Both the position numbers and the translations under genes were made by a program. This document shows, one piece after another, positions 1 to 10,178 of a stretch of DNA of 64,000 nt (position 1 is its first letter; every line of letters begins with the position of its first letter). This stretch comes from Bacteroidota bacterium (GTDB lineage Bacteria; Bacteroidota; Bacteroidia; Chitinophagales; Saprospiraceae): contig JAHEAR010000002.1 in assembly GCA_024642665.1 (NCBI GenBank), positions 8,689 to 72,688 on the forward strand, in the 5' to 3' direction. The notes under the pieces were generated by a model that was not told where the DNA came from, did not search any database, and saw only the letters and a list, made by a program, of their open reading frames with translations.

Positions 1-2603
1 CATTCTATAGGCGTCAGTTGATTGACATCCATGGCAAGAAGTTCATCTTTTACTTTGCGTAGGGTAGCATCTGACTGATCGAAGATATTGAGTTGGAAAG
101 ACGTCAGATCCTTGACTTTTTTAACACTTGTCTTTCCGGTGCCATCATCCAGACTCAGATTCTTGGATTCAAGTTCGTGAAGAATTTCGGTAGCTCTTTC
201 GAGCAGGGACTTAGGCATACCGGCCATCCGCGCTACGTGAATACCAAAACTATGTTCACTGCCACCGGCTGTAAGCTTACGAAGGAATATCACTTTGCTC
301 CCACTTTCTTCGGTAGCAATGTGATAATTGTGCACGCGATCATACTTTTCCGCCAACTCATTTAACTCATGATAGTGCGTAGCAAAAAGCGTTTTGGGTT
401 TGTATGGAATATGATGGTGGAGGAATTCAGCAATACTCCACGCCAGACTGATGCCATCAAAGGTGCTGGTACCACGTCCGATCTCATCCATCAAAATCAA
501 ACTGCGTGCGGAGAGATTGTTCAGAATACTGGCAGTCTCATTCATCTCCACCATAAAGGTTGATTCGCCGGAAGAGATATTATCGGAGGCTCCGACACGT
601 GTAAATAATTTATCAATGATCCCTAAGGTGGCTTTTTTCGCCGGAACAAAACTTCCCATTTGCGCCATCAGACTGATTAAAGCCGTTTGCCGAAGGAAGG
701 CTGACTTACCGGACATATTGGGACCGGTGATGATAAATATCTGCTGGTCTTCACTATCCATGTACAAATCATTCGCGACGTACGATTCACCCGGTGGTAA
801 ATGCCGTTCAATCACCGGATGTCGCCCATCCTTTATGTCAATGGAAAAACCATCATTCATTTCCGGGCGGCAATAGGTATAGGCTTTTGCAATATCAGCC
901 AGTGATAGCAGGCAATCCAATTGGGCAATGACTGTCGCATTGACCTGGATAGGCCCGATGTATTCCTGGGCAGCAATCACCAGATCATCAAAGAGCTGGC
1001 TTTCGAGTGTACCGATTTTTTCCTCTGCATTCAGAATCTTGGTTTCCAGTTTTTTGAGATCATCGGTGACATAGCGTTCACAATTGGAGAGGGTTTGCTT
1101 GCGCACCCAATTGTCAGGAATCAACCCTTGGTTTTTATACTTGTTGGTTACCTCCAGAAAGTATCCGAAAACATTATTATAGCCAATCTTCAGGCTGGAG
1201 ATTCCGGTTTTTTTGGCTTCTTCCTGTTGCAGATTGATCAGAATCTCTTTGGAGTTTTGAATAATATCTCTGTACTCATCGAGTTCTTCATTATAGCCCG
1301 GTTGGATTACATTGCCTTTCGCCAGAATCGCTGGAGCTTCATCCTGTATCGCTGTTTCGATGGTTTTATGCAGATGTTCACACGTATTTAACTGATCGGC
1401 CAGGCGAATAAATCCTTCCTGACCACTTTGGGCAAGATTTGATTTGACCGGAAGGAGAGCAGCTAAGGCGCGCTTCAACTGCACCATTTCGCGAGGAGAT
1501 ATTTTAAGTTGTGAGACTTTGGTGATGATACGTTCAAGATCACCGATAAGTTGGATTTGCTCTTTGTGTTCTTCTGACCAGTCTGATTCTTTGAGCGCAT
1601 ACTCCACCATGTCGTGTCTAAGTCGTATTTCACTCAAACTGATCAGTGGCAGTGCGATCCATTTTTTCAACATCCGCGCCCCCATGGGAGACGTGGTTTT
1701 ATCGAGTACATCAAGTAAACTGGTACCGGTGTCATTGGCAGGGTAGAGCAGTTCCAGATTTCGAAGCGTAAAACGATCCATCCAAACATAATGATCCGAT
1801 TGGATTCGGCTGATGGTACGAATATGTTTCAGTCCATCCTGCTTAGTCGCATTCAGATAATGAAGTATGGCACCGGCCGCTACCTGCGCTATTTTAAGAT
1901 GTTCGATACCAAATCCTTTCAGTGTCGCAATATCAAAGTGGCGAAGTATTTTTTCGTTAGTATAATCTTCGGTATAAATCCATTCCTCCAGACCAAAGGA
2001 ATAGTAGGTATGGCCAAATATTTTTTCAAATCGATTTTTATTGGATTTGGAAAAAATAATTTCAGAAGGATTAAAACTTTGCAGGAGTTTTTCTATTTCT
2101 CGCTGCGGACCCTCACTGACGACAAACTCACCGGTAGAAATATCAAGAAAAGCTATGCCCAACTGATCAGGCCCACTGTTGTGTAACGAAGCGAGATAAT
2201 TGTTCTGACTTCGATTCAATAGGGAATCACTGGTAGTAATCCCGGGCGTGACCATATCGGTAACGCCGCGGTCCACAATTTTCTTTTCTTTCGATGGTTT
2301 TTCCAGTTGTTCACAGATCGCTACGCGATAACCCGCCTGGACAAGTTTGGGAAGATAGAGATCCATCGAATGGTACGGAAATCCGGCCAGTTCGATCTTA
2401 CTACCACCATTATTTCGGTGCGTCAGAACGATACCCAGGGCATCAGCAGTCTTAACTGCATCTTCGCCAAAGGTTTCATAGAAATCACCAACCCGAAACA
2501 GCAAAAGTGCCTCCGGATGCTGGCTTTTGATCTTATAGTATTGCTTCATCAAAGGGGTTTCTTTCCCTTCCTGAATCGTTATTTTATCTGGTTTTGACTT
2601 CAA
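1..2603 (-). CDS. mutS: DNA mismatch repair protein MutS (3' end truncated by window edge)
   Basis: Reverse-strand translation gives KQYYKIKSQHPEALLLFRVGDFYETFGEDAVKTADALGIVLTHRNN...ELAGFPYHS, a typical MutS N-terminus. It is absent from the ORF track because it runs off the window. The apparent start is TTG (MKSKPDKITIQEGKETPLMKQYY); the + strand ORFs listed here are antisense. Confidence 0.95.
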   Translation of the reverse strand, partial: MKSKPDKITIQEGKETPLMKQYYKIKSQHPEALLLFRVGDFYETFGEDAVKTADALGIVLTHRNNGGSKIELAGFPYHSMDLYLPKLVQAGYRVAICEQLEKPSKEKKIVDRGVTDMVTPGITTSDSLLNRSQNNYLASLHNSGPDQLGIAFLDISTGEFVVSEGPQREIEKLLQSFNPSEIIFSKSNKNRFEKIFGHTYYSFGLEEWIYTEDYTNEKILRHFDIATLKGFGIEHLKIAQVAAGAILHYLNATKQDGLKHIRTISRIQSDHYVWMDRFTLRNLELLYPANDTGTSLLDVLDKTTSPMGARMLKKWIALPLISLSEIRLRHDMVEYALKESDWSEEHKEQIQLIGDLERIITKVSQLKISPREMVQLKRALAALLPVKSNLAQSGQEGFIRLADQLNTCEHLHKTIETAIQDEAPAILAKGNVIQPGYNEELDEYRDIIQNSKEILINLQQEEAKKTGISSLKIGYNNVFGYFLEVTNKYKNQGLIPDNWVRKQTLSNCERYVTDDLKKLETKILNAEEKIGTLESQLFDDLVIAAQEYIGPIQVNATVIAQLDCLLSLADIAKAYTYCRPEMNDGFSIDIKDGRHPVIERHLPPGESYVANDLYMDSEDQQIFIITGPNMSGKSAFLRQTALISLMAQMGSFVPAKKATLGIIDKLFTRVGASDNISSGESTFMVEMNETASILNNLSARSLILMDEIGRGTSTFDGISLAWSIAEFLHHHIPYKPKTLFATHYHELNELAEKYDRVHNYHIATEESGSKVIFLRKLTAGGSEHSFGIHVARMAGMPKSLLERATEILHELESKNLSLDDGTGKTSVKKVKDLTSFQLNIFDQSDATLRKVKDELLAMDVNQLTPIE

Positions 2604-2722
2604 AATGAACCCCTTTCTATTAATCTGCTAAGATAAGATTTAGAAATTTGATATACTTGATTTTAAAATATATGATTTCCTTCACGATTCAATTAGGTAA
2701 TCCTTTAATAATAGTATTGATT

Positions 2723-2819
2723 AGCCCTGAAAGGGTGCCCAGGTAGTGTTGGGGTTCAGTCCTAAGCCAGAAGAAGACCCATAGGGGTACACAAATAGCG
2801 TTAGGGTTCAATCCTATGT
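2723..2819. repeat. Two diverged ungapped tandem copies (about 46 nt each) of a hairpin-forming intergenic repeat
   Basis: agccctgaaagggtgcccaggtagtgttggggttcagtcctaagcc vs agacccataggggtacacaaatagcgttagggttcaatcctatgta; about 31/46 identical positions by eye. Confidence 0.6.
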
Positions 2820-2961
2820 AAATATGAAATCATTTCCCCCCGGAAATTGTATTTTAAGGCAATGATTTGGAATGACACCGTCATACTATTCAATTATAGG
2901 AATTCGTTGTTAATAATTAGACATAAATAAGTATTATCTTAACCTAAATTAAACCACAACT

Positions 2962-3432
2962 ATGGGATTATTTTCATTCTCCAAGACCTCCGGTGAAAAA
3001 TTGATTAAAAAAGCAGATATTGAAAAAGCAGCTGCCGTATCACCTGCGGAAGTCACAAAAATCAGAACGGACGCCATGATCAAAGCTGTCAATAACCTGA
3101 ACTTGCCGGTGAAGGATATAGCCCTTGTGATTAATGATGATGTCGTCATTGCCTTCGGTGAGTCAGAGACACAGTTTGCCAAAGAATTGGTATTATTGAC
3201 ATTGGGCAATACGCAGGGCATTGCTTCTGTAGACGATCGTATCAATGTCGTAAAACCGGAACCTGAAGCTACTTTTTATGAAGTGAAGTCAGGCGATTCA
3301 TTGTCAAAAATTGCCAAGCATGCGTATGGCGATGCCATGAAGTATAAAATCATCTTTGAAGCTAATCAGCCGATGCTCAAGGATCCTAACCTGATCTATC
3401 CAGGTCAGATGCTTAGAATCCCTACGTTGTAG
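2962..3432 (+). CDS. kbp: BON + LysM domain protein (YgaU/Kbp-like potassium-binding protein family)
   Basis: 156 aa; MGLFSFSKTSGEKL start, BON-like middle and C-terminal LysM (FYEVKSGDSLSKIAKHAYGDAMKYKIIFEANQPMLKDPNLIYPGQMLRIP). Confidence 0.85.
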   Translation: MGLFSFSKTSGEKLIKKADIEKAAAVSPAEVTKIRTDAMIKAVNNLNLPVKDIALVINDDVVIAFGESETQFAKELVLLTLGNTQGIASVDDRINVVKPEPEATFYEVKSGDSLSKIAKHAYGDAMKYKIIFEANQPMLKDPNLIYPGQMLRIPTL

Positions 3433-3458
3433 AAAGATTGTTTTCAACTGGTGAAGTT

Positions 3459-3499
3459 GGTGGAAGTGCGGGCCATTGGGCCGACTTCCACCTTTTTTA
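3459..3499 (+). terminator. Rho-independent terminator downstream of the LysM gene
   Basis: ggtggaagt...acttccacc 9-bp stem followed by a T run. Confidence 0.8.
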
Positions 3500-3511
3500 T
3501 TTTACGAGAAA

Positions 3512-3706
3512 CTATTCTTCTTCAAGAATGGCATCGAGATCAACTTCGATGTCTCTTAGTTTCGCTCGACATTCTTTGATCAATGCAAGAGCCGTTTTGA
3601 CTTCACCGCGCATTTCTTCCAGACCAAGTTTCCCATCCTGTATTTTCTCTACCAGGGCTTCCAGTTGAAGCATTGCTTTGTCATAATCCGTTTGCTTTTT
3701 TTTCAT
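3512..3706 (-). CDS. xseB: Exodeoxyribonuclease VII small subunit
   Basis: 64 aa; YDKAMLQLEALVEKIQDGKLGLEEM; overlaps the end of xseA. Confidence 0.9.
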   Translation of the reverse strand: MKKKQTDYDKAMLQLEALVEKIQDGKLGLEEMRGEVKTALALIKECRAKLRDIEVDLDAILEEE

Positions 3707-4932
3707 TCTGCTTTACTTTTGACTATTCCATCCATAAAGGTGGTTTGAAGTTCCATGCCCTTTTTTACGGATTTCGCATTCGTGATGGTCTGACCCTGAT
3801 GACTCGTGATCGTAAATCCCCGGGCCAGGATGTGATCCGGGTTGATCGCCGAAATAAGTTTTTCCATATATGATATACGTTCCTTATGTTTTAGCACCAG
3901 GTTTTTAGTGGCGTGTTGCATCATCCGCAGGGCTTGATCAATTTTGTTTCGATCATGGATCAATCGCGAACGAACGCCTTGATTAACCGCATGCGCCAGC
4001 AAGGTGATTTTTCGTTCTTCATTGTTCAAACGCGCACGCACTTCATCTCGTAACAAAGTATCCAATTCATCCAGCTCACCTTCAAAACCGGCATTTCGTT
4101 CAATGACATAATCAGCTACGGCCGTTGGTGTCTTTAAGGAAGTGTAGGCTACCAGATCAAGTAAGGACTGATCGATTTCATGACCAATACCGATCAACAC
4201 CGGAAATGGAAAATTTGCAACTCGCAAACAAAGAGCAAGATTATCAAAAGCCGCAAGATCTGTTCGAGCGCCACCACCGCGCATAATTGCCACTGCGTCA
4301 AATTCGTCTTGCTGTTTTTCTATTTGATCCAGACAGGCTAATACTTCAGTTTCTACCGCTTGCCCCTGCATTGCTGCTTCAAACAATTCTATCCGGATAT
4401 CATAACTATAATAATTGTCCTCAAGATGTTTGATAAAATCCTTATACCCGGCCGCTCTGCCCGAACTAATGATGGCCAGTCGCTGCACAACGACAGGAAG
4501 ATGTGTCTGCGCATTTTTGTGGAGTAAACCTTTTTCTTTAATCTCCTTTAGGATGGCTAAACGCTGCAATTCTAATTGACCAATCGTGAAGCTGCTGTCA
4601 ATATCTTCGATGATCAGTTTGAGGCCGTAGCGCTCGTGATAATCGACATTGACCTTTAGCTTGACGGACATCCCTTGTTTCAGGATGTCTTCAATCGGAA
4701 CAGGAGATTTTTTTCGAAGAAAGAAATATACATTTGCCCACATGGCCGCCTGACATTGCGCCACCACCTGTTCTTCTTCTTTTTGAATGAGATCAAGATA
4801 CCAATGCCCGCGGGAAAGAGAAGCCTGACCTATTTCACATTCAATCCAAAGCGGTTCATCAAAATTCAGCGAGATGACCCGCCGGATATATTGGTTGATT
4901 TCAAGTAATGAATATGATGAGGGGTTGGCCAT
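3703..4932 (-). CDS. xseA: Exodeoxyribonuclease VII large subunit
   Basis: 409 aa; YSLLEINQYIRRVISLNF...GRAAGYKDF...IMRGGGARTDLAAFDN...IGIGHEIDQSLLDLVAYTSLKTPTAVADYV. Confidence 0.95.
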   Translation of the reverse strand: MANPSSYSLLEINQYIRRVISLNFDEPLWIECEIGQASLSRGHWYLDLIQKEEEQVVAQCQAAMWANVYFFLRKKSPVPIEDILKQGMSVKLKVNVDYHERYGLKLIIEDIDSSFTIGQLELQRLAILKEIKEKGLLHKNAQTHLPVVVQRLAIISSGRAAGYKDFIKHLEDNYYSYDIRIELFEAAMQGQAVETEVLACLDQIEKQQDEFDAVAIMRGGGARTDLAAFDNLALCLRVANFPFPVLIGIGHEIDQSLLDLVAYTSLKTPTAVADYVIERNAGFEGELDELDTLLRDEVRARLNNEERKITLLAHAVNQGVRSRLIHDRNKIDQALRMMQHATKNLVLKHKERISYMEKLISAINPDHILARGFTITSHQGQTITNAKSVKKGMELQTTFMDGIVKSKAE

Positions 4933-4951
4933 GTATTTCCAATCAGCCGGA

Positions 4952-6154
4952 CTATTTCAGTACGTCCGCTACAAGATCAGCAGCTTCCTGTAAGAGAATC
5001 GCTGACTTCACTTTGAGACCACTATCATCAATTATTTTCTTGGCCACATCTGCATTCGTCCCCTGAAGTCTGACAATGATTGGTACATTGATATTTCCAA
5101 TATTGTTGTAGGCATCCACCACCCCCTGAGCGACGCGATCACATCGGACGATTCCTCCGAAGATATTGATCAGAATCGCTTTGACATTGGGATCTTTGAG
5201 AATAATGCGGAATGCATTTTCAACACGGGTTGCATCAGCGGTACCACCGACATCAAGGAAGTTGGCCGGTGATCCACCGGATAGTTTGATGATATCCATC
5301 GTCGCCATCGCCAGTCCGGCACCGTTGACCATACAGCCAACATTACCATCAAGATTGACATAGTTCAGACCAAATTCTTTGGCTTCCAGTTCCGTAGCAT
5401 CCTCTTCACTTGGATCATGCCATGCTGCGATGTCCTTATGACGGAAAAGCGCATTGCCATCAATTGTTGTTTTGCAATCAACGGCTACAATTTCACCATG
5501 GCCATTGACAAGGACCGGATTGATCTCCAGCATCGTACAATCACTTTCTACAAAAGCCTTGTATAAGTTGGCCACAAACTTTGTCATGTTTTTATAAGCG
5601 GCACCGGAAAGACCCAGGTTGAAAGCAATTTTTCTTGTTTCAAATCCCTGAATACCCAACGCCGGATCGATGTATTCTTTATGGACCAGATGAGGTGTTT
5701 CTTCCGCAACGGTTTCAATATCCATCCCACCTTCAGTGGAGTAGACGATGACATTGCATTGCTTTTCCCGATCGGTCAGAATCGACATATAAATTTCATT
5801 ACACTGATCAAATTCAGGAATGTAAACATCTTCTGCAATCAAAACCTGACGTACGAGTTTGCCTTCCCCATTCATTCCACCCGGTGTCTGCGGCGTTTTT
5901 AACATCATGCCGATGATATTTCCTGCATTGGTTTTTAACTCTTCCAGGTTCTTGGCGAGTTTTACACCACCGCCTTTGCCACGTCCTCCTGCATGAATCT
6001 GCGCTTTGACCAAGGCCAATGGACTTCCGGATTCAGCAGTGATCTTTTGATATGCCTCAACTGCTTCATCCATGTTTTTAGCCACATATCCTCTTTGGAT
6101 TTTTACGCCAAATCGACTCAACAATTCTTTTCCCTGATACTCGTGTAAATTCAT
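4952..6154 (-). CDS. sucC: ADP-forming succinate--CoA ligase subunit beta
   Basis: 400 aa; MNLHEYQGKELLSRFGV...AQIHAGGRGKGGGVKLA...INIFGGIVRCDRVAQGV. Confidence 0.97.
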   Translation of the reverse strand: MNLHEYQGKELLSRFGVKIQRGYVAKNMDEAVEAYQKITAESGSPLALVKAQIHAGGRGKGGGVKLAKNLEELKTNAGNIIGMMLKTPQTPGGMNGEGKLVRQVLIAEDVYIPEFDQCNEIYMSILTDREKQCNVIVYSTEGGMDIETVAEETPHLVHKEYIDPALGIQGFETRKIAFNLGLSGAAYKNMTKFVANLYKAFVESDCTMLEINPVLVNGHGEIVAVDCKTTIDGNALFRHKDIAAWHDPSEEDATELEAKEFGLNYVNLDGNVGCMVNGAGLAMATMDIIKLSGGSPANFLDVGGTADATRVENAFRIILKDPNVKAILINIFGGIVRCDRVAQGVVDAYNNIGNINVPIIVRLQGTNADVAKKIIDDSGLKVKSAILLQEAADLVADVLK

Positions 6155-6217
6155 ATAAAGACTTCTTTTCGATTAAGTGTGCGAAACTAATTAAAATCGG
6201 GCTTTCTGACCCAAAGA

Positions 6218-8335
6218 TTACTCGGTCATTAAGGCCATGGCTTCCTGCACCAACGATGTTGGTCGCTTACAAGACTTGTTTTGACAGACATATATAAGTG
6301 TCTCTCCGTCAGATAGTTTGTGCTCCAGTAATGGGAGATTCCCTTCATCTGCTCCCCCGAGATAAACAGCATCCGGCTGATACGTCTTTTGCATTTCTGT
6401 CATCAGCGATTTATAATCCTTGCCAACAATCGCAACTTCGTAGGGCGGTTTAGCAATCGAAAGCATCAATTGGCACCAGTTAGCATAAAAAGCCGGCTGC
6501 CCATCACTTTTGATCCGTGGCCATACTCTGTTAAACATCAACATAGCCCGGTCAGTATAAGCCTCCTGATAGAGTAGCTCGCCTAGCAAATAAAGATTAC
6601 GTGCCATGATGCTGTTAGGGGATGAAATTACATTGTCAGATACATCAATTCGCCGGGCGATGAGCGGGGGATCGAGGTCTGAGGTAAAGTAGAAAAAACC
6701 GGATGCATCCCCATCAAAATGAGCCAGGACATGTTCTGTCAAATCTTTGGCATGATTAAGCCATGCTATTTCGAAAGTAGCCTGATAGAGGGAAATAAAT
6801 GCCTGAATGGTAATGGCATAATCATCCAAAAAACCATTAATGGTGGATTTGCCGTGTTTAAAATTTCGGTCAAGCCGATGATTTTCTTTCAACATCTCAC
6901 GCACGATAAAACCCGCATTCTCCTTCGCCAGCTTAAGATATTTTTCATCGCCGGTCGCCTGATAGGCATCAACCAATCCCTGCAACATCAGACTATTCCA
7001 TGCTGTCAGTATTTTATCATCAAGTCCGGGTGCAATACGTGGCTTTCTTTTTTTCAGCAAGCGTGCATTTATGTTGTCAATACGCTCGTGAAATTGCTCC
7101 ACCGTAATCCCATATTTGTCGGCTATTTCTTGAGGACTCCTGTGCCGTTGCAGGATATTCATTTTGTCTTCCCAATTACCATTCGGTCGAATATCATTGT
7201 AGGCATAATACATATCCCGATCTACCCCTTCATCTATCAATGCGTCCAATTCTTCCTGCGTCCAAACATAGTATTTACCTTCTTCGCCCTCACTGTCCGC
7301 ATCAAATGAACTATAGAAGCCGCCGGATTTGTCACGCCAGTGTGTTTCCACAAAATCAATGGTTTGATTGACCACATCGAGATATTCTTTTTTTCCTGTC
7401 CAAGCATACGCTTTGGCATATAAGGAAACTAATTGTCCATTGTCATACAGCATTTTTTCGAAGTGCGGCACCAGCCAGTTGGCATCCGTGGAGTATCTTG
7501 AAAATCCACCTTCCAGTTGATCATAGATGCCTCCCATCATCATTTTATCAAGGGTTACCAGCAGCAGATCTGTTGCTTCCTGGTCATCATATCGAAAAGC
7601 ATAATGCATGAGGTATTCCCAATTACTGGGCATAGGAAATTTTGGTGCGCCTCGTCTGCCACCCATTTTAGGATCAACACGCTCTTTAAATTGTTTTGCC
7701 AACAGATGTATTTCTTCTTCGGTAAATGCGAGGTGCTGATCTGCCGTAATACTGTCAATGCCATGGTCTCGCACACCTTCCACAAGACGTGCGCCATAAG
7801 CTTCTAACTTGTCTCGTTCTTCAGCATTCGTTTTTCTGAAATACTCCAGCACTTCCATCCATTTCTTTTTTGGGAAATAAGTGCCGGCCCATACCGGTTT
7901 GCCATCGGGTAGCGCAAAGGAATTCAAAGGCCATCCACAATTGCCTCCGGAAGATAATTGGCACGCAGACATATATACATCATCAATATCAGGGCGCTCT
8001 TCACGATCTACTTTGATATTGACAAAATGCTCATTCATAAAAGCTGCCACGGTGGTATCTTCAAAAGATTCATGCTCCATGACATGGCACCAGTGACACG
8101 AAGAATAGCCTATGCTAATCAGCATGAGTTTTCCTTCCTGACGGGCTTTTTCAATGGCTTCTTCGCCCCATGGATACCAGTCTACCGGATTGTGTGCATG
8201 TTGTAGTAAATAGGGACTACTCTCGTTGATAAGTCGATTGGTATATGGATGATCCATTTTATTATTGGTTTGACACCCTATGGTCCCTGCAAGAAAGACA
8301 AGTACGATAGAAAAGTGGCGGGTATACGGCAACAT
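6218..8335 (-). CDS. DUF255 thioredoxin domain-containing protein (YyaL/SPATA20 family), with lipoprotein-like signal
   Basis: 705 aa; [28 protein letters not shown]...[16 protein letters not shown]-terminal hydrophobic stretch ending in GCQ (lipobox-like). Confidence 0.9.
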   Translation of the reverse strand: MLPYTRHFSIVLVFLAGTIGCQTNNKMDHPYTNRLINESSPYLLQHAHNPVDWYPWGEEAIEKARQEGKLMLISIGYSSCHWCHVMEHESFEDTTVAAFMNEHFVNIKVDREERPDIDDVYMSACQLSSGGNCGWPLNSFALPDGKPVWAGTYFPKKKWMEVLEYFRKTNAEERDKLEAYGARLVEGVRDHGIDSITADQHLAFTEEEIHLLAKQFKERVDPKMGGRRGAPKFPMPSNWEYLMHYAFRYDDQEATDLLLVTLDKMMMGGIYDQLEGGFSRYSTDANWLVPHFEKMLYDNGQLVSLYAKAYAWTGKKEYLDVVNQTIDFVETHWRDKSGGFYSSFDADSEGEEGKYYVWTQEELDALIDEGVDRDMYYAYNDIRPNGNWEDKMNILQRHRSPQEIADKYGITVEQFHERIDNINARLLKKRKPRIAPGLDDKILTAWNSLMLQGLVDAYQATGDEKYLKLAKENAGFIVREMLKENHRLDRNFKHGKSTINGFLDDYAITIQAFISLYQATFEIAWLNHAKDLTEHVLAHFDGDASGFFYFTSDLDPPLIARRIDVSDNVISSPNSIMARNLYLLGELLYQEAYTDRAMLMFNRVWPRIKSDGQPAFYANWCQLMLSIAKPPYEVAIVGKDYKSLMTEMQKTYQPDAVYLGGADEGNLPLLEHKLSDGETLIYVCQNKSCKRPTSLVQEAMALMTE

Positions 8336-8666
8336 TAATGTGAATGATTAAATTCGAAACTGGTGAAACACTTCAGGGCTTAAAAAGTTAGCCGACAAAG
8401 TCTGATGACATTGGTTATCAGCATACAAATTTAAGCCGATGCAGACAGAAAACATCAATATTCACGTGATATGCCTTATTTCAGTATAATTTATTGAAAA
8501 AAAGGCTGTGAAATTAAAAAAACCACCCCGGTCTTAAGATCAAGGTGGCTTTCAGATTGGTTTTAACAGTCGCAAAGGCGATTTCTGTTATGCTGGCAAA
8601 TTATGTACCAAAAATTGAGATACCTGATTCACCATTGCATGAAATTAGTGCATCTTTGCCACAATT

Positions 8667-9863
8667 ATGTCACAGGAAGCAGATAAATACAATCAGCGGG
8701 GGGCTTCTGCCTCGAAAGAAGAAGTTCATCATGCGATTCGCAACCTGGATAAAGGTTTGTATCCACTGGCTTTTTGCAAAATTTTGCCGGATACGGCAGG
8801 CGGACATCAGGATTACTGCAATATCATGCATGCGGACACTGCCGGCACTAAAACCAGCCTTGCTTATATGTATTGGAAAGAAACCGGTGATATTTCTGTT
8901 TGGCGTGGTATAGCGCAGGATGCCCTGGTGATGAATCTCGATGATATGGCCTGCTGTGGTTGTCTGGATAATATTCTCATATCTAATACTATTGCCAGAA
9001 ACAAACACCTGATTCCCGGAGAGGTCATCGAAGAATTGATTGAAGGGACTGTTGCGTTTGTTGATGCTATGGCAGAAAGAGGCATCTCCATCAAACATGC
9101 AGGAGGTGAAACCGCAGATACCGGTGATATTGTGCGCACGGTGGATATGGGTATTACTGCTTTTGGGCGACTGCCCAGAAAAGACCTCATCGTCAATCAG
9201 ATCAAACCGGGTGCCGTCATTATCGGATTGGCGTCAGATGGTCAGGCCAATTATGAAAATGAGTACAATAGTGGTATCGGCAGCAATGGCTTGACTTCTG
9301 CGCGCCACGATATGCTTGACCATAGCTATGCCAAAAAATATCCTGAAAGTTTTAGCCCACAGACAGATATCAAATACGTCTATAATGGGCCATGGAAACT
9401 CACCGACAAAGTCATGGTCGATGGTCATGAAATAGCGATCGGAAAATTGATGTTATCCCCAACGCGAACTTACTTGCCCATCTTAATGCCGGTGGTGCGC
9501 GAATATCGCAATGATGTGCAGGGGATTATTCACTGCACAGGAGGCGCCTATAGTAAAGTCCTTAAGTTTGTTGGTGCCGATCTCACGGTGCGAATCGATA
9601 ATGTGCCGGAGACCCCTGTATTATTTGATCTCATTCGTACGGCTTCAAAAACCTCGCTGACGGAGATGTATAAGGTTTTCAATATGGGTATCCGCATGAT
9701 GCTTTTTGTCAATAAAGATGCTGCGGAAGCTATTCTTGATCTCGCCTCCGCTTTTGGCGTAAAGGCAAATATTATCGGTGAAGTTGTCAAGTCTGAAGGA
9801 CCCGCAAAAGTAGAAATCCATACCGGTGATGCTGCGGAACCTTTAGTAGTGTATACGGCTTAA
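8667..9863 (+). CDS. purM: Phosphoribosylformylglycinamidine cyclo-ligase (AIR synthase)
   Basis: 398 aa; HADTAGTKTSLAYMYWKETGD, DDMACCGC, KHAGGETADTGDIVRTVD, FNMGIRMMLFV. Confidence 0.9.
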   Translation: MSQEADKYNQRGASASKEEVHHAIRNLDKGLYPLAFCKILPDTAGGHQDYCNIMHADTAGTKTSLAYMYWKETGDISVWRGIAQDALVMNLDDMACCGCLDNILISNTIARNKHLIPGEVIEELIEGTVAFVDAMAERGISIKHAGGETADTGDIVRTVDMGITAFGRLPRKDLIVNQIKPGAVIIGLASDGQANYENEYNSGIGSNGLTSARHDMLDHSYAKKYPESFSPQTDIKYVYNGPWKLTDKVMVDGHEIAIGKLMLSPTRTYLPILMPVVREYRNDVQGIIHCTGGAYSKVLKFVGADLTVRIDNVPETPVLFDLIRTASKTSLTEMYKVFNMGIRMMLFVNKDAAEAILDLASAFGVKANIIGEVVKSEGPAKVEIHTGDAAEPLVVYTA

Positions 9864-10017
9864 TTGAACGTAGCCCTAAAGTTGTTTTACGAATTCCCAA
9901 TCCGGTAATTTCCAAATAAATATTTCGCGTTTCTTTTCTTATCCATCCTTGCGTTTCTTTGCGCCTTTGCTTGAAACTGCTTTCAGACATTTCAAAAAAA
10001 ATCCCACCCCCAATATG

Positions 10018-10178
10018 ACTCAAGTCTCAGTTCTCAGGTCTAAAAATCTCAGGTCTTATGATGTTGAAGGTTTAATGTGTAGGGCTTAATAGGTAACAGT
10101 ATTAAACATTTTAGCACTCATTTCGCTTCACCAAACTATGCCCTATGCCCTATGCTCTTCGCCCTATGCTCTATGTCC
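10018..10178. repeat. Low-complexity degenerate short repeats (tctcag-type and ccctatg-type)
   Basis: actcaagtctcagttctcaggtctaaaaatctcaggtctta and actatgccctatgccctatgctcttcgccctatgctctatgtcctc. Confidence 0.6.

Noticed and set aside
93-2597. Series of + strand ORFs (93, 369, 451, 921, 1444, 1791, 2307)
   Set aside because: Antisense to mutS, whose reverse-strand frame stays open and reads as a conserved protein; these are shadow ORFs.
2723-2819. GGTTCAATCC-like strings resembling a tRNA T-arm
   Set aside because: The stem pairs with a one-nt shift from the canonical T-loop and there is no acceptor, D or anticodon arm; treated as a hairpin repeat, not a tRNA.
8545-9196. ORFs 8545..8913 (+), 8670..9098 (-) and 8864..9196 (-)
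   Set aside because: They overlap purM in other frames and have no recognisable family content.
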